The position numbers were made by a program, and so were the translations under genes. The notes beneath the pieces were generated by a model. That model worked only from the letters and a program-made list of their open reading frames with translations. It was not told where the DNA came from and did not search any database. Below are positions 61,210 through 64,000 of a stretch of DNA of 64,000 nt, one piece after another. Within the stretch, counting starts at the first letter, position 1, and the number at the start of each line of letters is the position of its first letter. The stretch is from Kribbibacterium absianum (GTDB taxonomy: Bacteria > Actinomycetota > Coriobacteriia > Coriobacteriales > Atopobiaceae), in the NCBI RefSeq assembly GCF_030067705.1, contig NZ_JASJEX010000002.1, positions 186,001-250,000 of the forward strand, read 5' to 3'.

Positions 61210-62319
61210 TTGATCGTCGGAATCAAGCACTTAGCCCGCATCGTGCTCAAGAACCCCTTAGTGTATGTGATGCCCTTTGTGCTGGCCGCTGCCCTGGCTC
61301 TTCCAGCGCTTACCGGGCAGTTCGCCATGTCCGGTTCCGATGTGTTGGGTTACTTCAGCAGTGAGTTGCTCCAACAGACGGAAGCGAACCTTGCGGCGGC
61401 CCTTGCGTACGAGAGCGATCCGGGAACGGTTTCCATCTTTGAGAACCAGGTGGATGCCGTGAACCGGGCTCGCAGGGCCTCCACCGAGGCGGAGCTGATT
61501 CAAGCCGGTGCGGACTATTGGCGAGCGTACCTCGACCTCTACCAGCTGGGGGTTGTCGACGATTTAGGCGGTGTGGCAAACGCGCTCGCGTTCATTCGGG
61601 TCTCCGAATACCCGGACCCCGTGTTCTTCGACCAGGCCGATGAGATCCCAGCGGCCCCTCTCGTGGCCGCATCCTACCCGTTGGTGTCTGGCGTGCTGTG
61701 GTTCGCGCCTGCCCTGGTGGTAGGGTTTCTCGTCTTGGACGCGCAAAAGCGCGGGGCTCTCTGGAATCAGGCTCCCCGTTCGCGTCTCTCTGGGGCGGCG
61801 GTCACGTTTTGCACCATGGCGGGAATCGCTTGTCTTCTGTCGGCGGCGTCGCTGGCTCTGGCACTGTTGGTTGCGGGCTTGTGCAACGGCTGGGGCCATG
61901 CGGACTACCCCGCAGTGTGGATTCAGGGCGACGGCATCGAGGAGAGCACGGCCGGAGGCGTGGTGCTTCGGCTGACCGCGTGGCTATGCCTCGCGGACGT
62001 CTTCCTGTGCGCTTTGATGAGCGCTGCGGGTGCCTTCGGGCTCCCCGCTCTGGCGTCCGTCGGATTGGGCGCATTGGTGCCCGTGGCCTCTTCTCTGGAT
62101 GTGGTTGCGCACGCTCTTGAGGACTGGGTGCGCTGGGTTCCGCTTTCGTACATGGACCCGCTTCAGGTCGCAGGGGTTCTCACCTACGCCAATGCCGTGT
62201 CCTATGCCCCTTTGGGAGTGGATTTCCTCGGGTGCACGCTCGTTTTGGGCTCGGGAGGAGCAGCCCTGGTGCTTCTCCTCATCGCCGCTTCGGCTCCTCG
62301 GAAAACCGTATCGTGCTAG
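61210..62319 (+). CDS. ABC transporter permease (ABC-2-like)
   Basis: 369 aa from TTG 61210 (GAGGTGG just upstream; a GTG at 61132 gives 26 more residues without membrane character). One hydrophobic segment lies near the start (YVMPFVLAAALALPALTG). A soluble loop of about 110 residues precedes five further segments. This layout (TM1, large outer loop, then a TM cluster) is common for type-5/ABC-2 exporter permeases. No sequence-specific motif was recognised; identity rests on topology and the adjoining ATPase gene. Confidence 0.7.
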   Translation: MIVGIKHLARIVLKNPLVYVMPFVLAAALALPALTGQFAMSGSDVLGYFSSELLQQTEANLAAALAYESDPGTVSIFENQVDAVNRARRASTEAELIQAGADYWRAYLDLYQLGVVDDLGGVANALAFIRVSEYPDPVFFDQADEIPAAPLVAASYPLVSGVLWFAPALVVGFLVLDAQKRGALWNQAPRSRLSGAAVTFCTMAGIACLLSAASLALALLVAGLCNGWGHADYPAVWIQGDGIEESTAGGVVLRLTAWLCLADVFLCALMSAAGAFGLPALASVGLGALVPVASSLDVVAHALEDWVRWVPLSYMDPLQVAGVLTYANAVSYAPLGVDFLGCTLVLGSGGAALVLLLIAASAPRKTVSC

Positions 62320-62328
62320 GAGATGCAG

Positions 62329-63060
62329 ATGCTTCGCACCAAAGATGTGGCCGTGGGCTTTGGGAAGCGGGTCCTCGTTCGGGACGCCTGTCTTTCGCTG
62401 GCACCAGGCCAGATCAAAGGCCTTATCGCCCCCAATGGCACGGGCAAGACCACGTTGATGCGCTATGTGGCGGGAAACAAGAGGCTCGGCACGGGGCGCG
62501 TCGAGGTTGACGGAACAGACCTGTGGGCGCTGCCTGGCAAGGATCGACCGTTGCTGTACGTGGCCGGCGACGGCTCTGGGCTGTATGGCCACCTCAATGC
62601 GGTGGATCATCTGCACATGGTCAAGGATCTTTGGCACCGGGATTTGGACGTGCGCCAAGTGGTCGAGAAGTGCGGCCTCGCGGGCTTTGCACGTCGCCCC
62701 GTTCGCAAGCTCTCCCAGGGCATGCGCCAGACCGTCAGTTTGTGCTTGGGCTATGCCGCCGGAGCCAGGTACCTGCTGCTGGACGAGCCGATGAACGCGT
62801 CGGACCCCACGAACATCGCCTTCCACTCTCGGACGATGCGGGCGCTTGCCGGCAATGGGGTCGGGATCCTGTACAGCTCTCACCTGCTAGAGAACGTGAG
62901 CGAGATTTGCGACTCGGTGTTCGTGCTGCGCGAAGGCAGGCTGCAGGAGTTTGAGAACTCGCATCGGCCGGGATGTGCGCAGGCACTGTACCGGGGGTGC
63001 TTCATGAGGGATTCGCAAGGGAGGGAGGAGCCAAGAGAACAGCACGCAGGGATCGGGTGA
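62329..63060 (+). CDS. ABC transporter ATP-binding protein
   Basis: 243 aa from ATG 62329 (AGGAG 6 bases before; ATG 62323 overlaps that site). Walker A APNGTGKTT, signature KLSQGMRQTVSLCLG, Walker B RYLLLDEPMNASDPTN and switch His YSSHLLENV. The signature LSQGM and short size fit ABC-2 exporters. The usual Gln of the Q-loop is replaced (LLYVAGDGSGLYGHL), which is unusual. It begins 9 bases after the permease stop and forms a two-gene exporter with it. Confidence 0.88.
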   Translation: MLRTKDVAVGFGKRVLVRDACLSLAPGQIKGLIAPNGTGKTTLMRYVAGNKRLGTGRVEVDGTDLWALPGKDRPLLYVAGDGSGLYGHLNAVDHLHMVKDLWHRDLDVRQVVEKCGLAGFARRPVRKLSQGMRQTVSLCLGYAAGARYLLLDEPMNASDPTNIAFHSRTMRALAGNGVGILYSSHLLENVSEICDSVFVLREGRLQEFENSHRPGCAQALYRGCFMRDSQGREEPREQHAGIG

Positions 63061-63099
63061 AATGGCGCTATGAGTACCAAATCGTGAACTGACGAACCC

Positions 63100-63121
63100 G
63101 GGCGGTCGCGGGACCGCCCTT
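63100..63121 (+). terminator. Short terminator between the ABC exporter and the regulator
   Basis: GGGCGGTC (63100-63107) pairs with GACCGCCC (63112-63119), GCGG loop, followed by TT. Confidence 0.6.
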
Positions 63122-63138
63122 CCGTGTGGAGGTCCTTC

Positions 63139-63845
63139 TTGAGCACCGCGCTGATCTACTTCGCCGACGACACGCCGGAGACGCGCAGCTTTGTGCAAGC
63201 GTTTTTGAGAACGAGGGCTTTCGCGTGCGGACGTTCGTCACCGGCGACGCGCTGCTGGCCGCCTTCGCCGAGAAGCCCTGCGACCTGGTGTTGCTGGACG
63301 TGATGATGCCCGGGCGCGACGGCATCGCTGTTCTCGGCGAGCTGCGCCAGCGCTCGACGGTGCCCGCGATCATGCTCACGGCCAAGGACGGCGACGATGA
63401 CTACTGCACCGGCCTCGCGCTGGGCGCGGACGACTACGTCACCAAGCCCTTCAAGGCAAACCTGCTGGTGGCCAAGGTGCGGGCGCTGCTACGGCGGGCG
63501 ACCATGGCGCCGGCGCGGGAGGCGCGGTCGCTTTCCTGTGGCAACCTGCGATACATCGTCGAGACGGGCGAGTTTCTGGCAGCGGAGGAGCGGCTGGCGC
63601 TGTCGCCGTTGGAACGCGGTCTGCTCGGCACCTATACGAGCGAGCCGGGGCGCCTGGTCACGCGCGAGCGCCTGCTGCACGAGGTGTGGGGCTTTGAGGA
63701 CCCCGGCTCTGTGGACACCCGGGCCGTGGACGAGGCCAACCGCCGTCTGCGCCGCAAGCTGTTGGCCGCAGGCGCGAGCCACTACAACCAGACGGTGTGG
63801 GGTCGCGGTTGGACGCTGGCGCCGGCGGAGGCGCCTGAGAGATGA
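63139..63845 (+). pseudogene. OmpR/PhoB-type response regulator, one-base frameshift in the receiver domain
   Basis: From TTG 63139 (GGAGG 6 bases upstream) the frame gives STALIYFADDTPETRSFVQAF with the acidic pair, then goes off frame. Adding one base near 63207, after the run TTTTT, restores ENEGFRVRTFVTGDALLAAF and the rest of the receiver (phospho-Asp in VLLDVMMPGRDG, Lys in YVTKPF). The rest is a C-terminal winged helix (VTRERLLHEVWGFEDP, VDEANRRLRRKL). The downstream frame alone would lack the acidic pair. The homopolymer makes a sequencing error possible. Confidence 0.78.
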
Positions 63846-64000
63846 CGGGAGGGGCCATGGTTGCGTCGGAAGAGCGGAGAGAACGCACGGCTCCCGCCAG
63901 CGTGCGAGGCATCCGGCGCTTGGCGCGCATTATCCAGGTGGTGCTCCTCCTCACTCCGTTGGCGGTGCTCGGCATCCAATGGGTCGCCATACAGTCGCAG
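63842..64000 (+). CDS. Start of a membrane protein, probably a sensor histidine kinase (cut by window end)
   Basis: 53 residues from ATG 63842, overlapping the regulator stop by 4 bases (ATGA); ATG 63857 is an alternative. A basic stretch (RGIRRLARI) is followed by a hydrophobic helix (VVLLLTPLAVLGIQWVAI). Position directly after a response regulator suggests its kinase partner; the diagnostic domains lie outside the window. Confidence 0.55.
   Translation, partial: MTGGAMVASEERRERTAPASVRGIRRLARIIQVVLLLTPLAVLGIQWVAIQSQ

Overview
The window is high-GC DNA around a chromosomal replication origin. It reads as an actinobacterium, most likely a gut- or mouth-type Coriobacteriia (Olsenella/Atopobiaceae-like). 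That placement is inference from the gene order rpmH-dnaA-dnaN-recF-dciA-gyrB-gyrA, the GC-rich codon use, the actinobacterial gyrase QRDR and the run of Tat-secreted GH3 proteins. No rRNA gene is present to confirm it.

Layout. 1-4982 (minus strand): the end of a membrane M28-like peptidase gene, a DinG-type exonuclease-helicase, and ddl. 5149-6294: rlmN. 6380-9192 (minus): a small membrane protein, parB, parA and rsmG, with four parS sites between 5181 and 9272. 9400-9864: a GNAT acetyltransferase. 10157-12346 (minus): jag, yidC, yidD, rnpA, rpmH. 12347-18578: origin region, holding a GHKL-ATPase/winged-helix protein of unknown role, then dnaA, dnaN, recF and dciA. 18809-24395: gyrB, gyrA and a bifunctional-nuclease-family protein. 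24664-24892: tRNA-Ile and tRNA-Ala. 25061-28071: an amino-acid ABC transporter (binding protein fused to permease, plus ATPase) and a HAD phosphatase.

28019-41020 is the accessory part: an AgrC/AgrA-like pair whose regulator is broken, an MNT-HEPN toxin-antitoxin pair bracketed by palindromic repeats, a decayed GH3 gene, a small lipoprotein, an intact Tat-lipoprotein GH3, a GH3 with a C-terminal membrane anchor, and a GtrA-like protein. ACGTCA motifs phased at 21 bp lie upstream of several of these genes. 41198-45305: a small hypothetical gene, typA, a frameshifted fic with a palindromic operator-like array upstream, and two tRNA-Ser genes. 45425-50492: a TRIC/UPF0126 protein, an OafA-like acyltransferase and a repeat-tailed DUF4013 protein. 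50807-55539: rpsF-ssb-rpsR-DUF2232-rplI and dnaB. 55606-60933: a CtkA/HipA-like kinase, purA, a DegV-like protein, purD and a Nudix hydrolase. 61210-64000: an ABC exporter, a frameshifted OmpR-type regulator and the start of a probable sensor kinase.

Together the core supplies initiation (DnaA, DciA, DnaB), the sliding clamp, gyrase, origin segregation (ParABS) and membrane insertion (YidC/YidD). Four genes are interrupted (LytTR regulator, GH3, Fic, OmpR regulator), all of them signalling or accessory functions. Several palindromic repeat families lie between genes. The most interesting items are the GHKL-winged-helix protein beside dnaA, the acidic GyrA extension, the repeat-bracketed MNT-HEPN cassette, the 21-bp phased ACGTCA sites, and the operator array upstream of fic.
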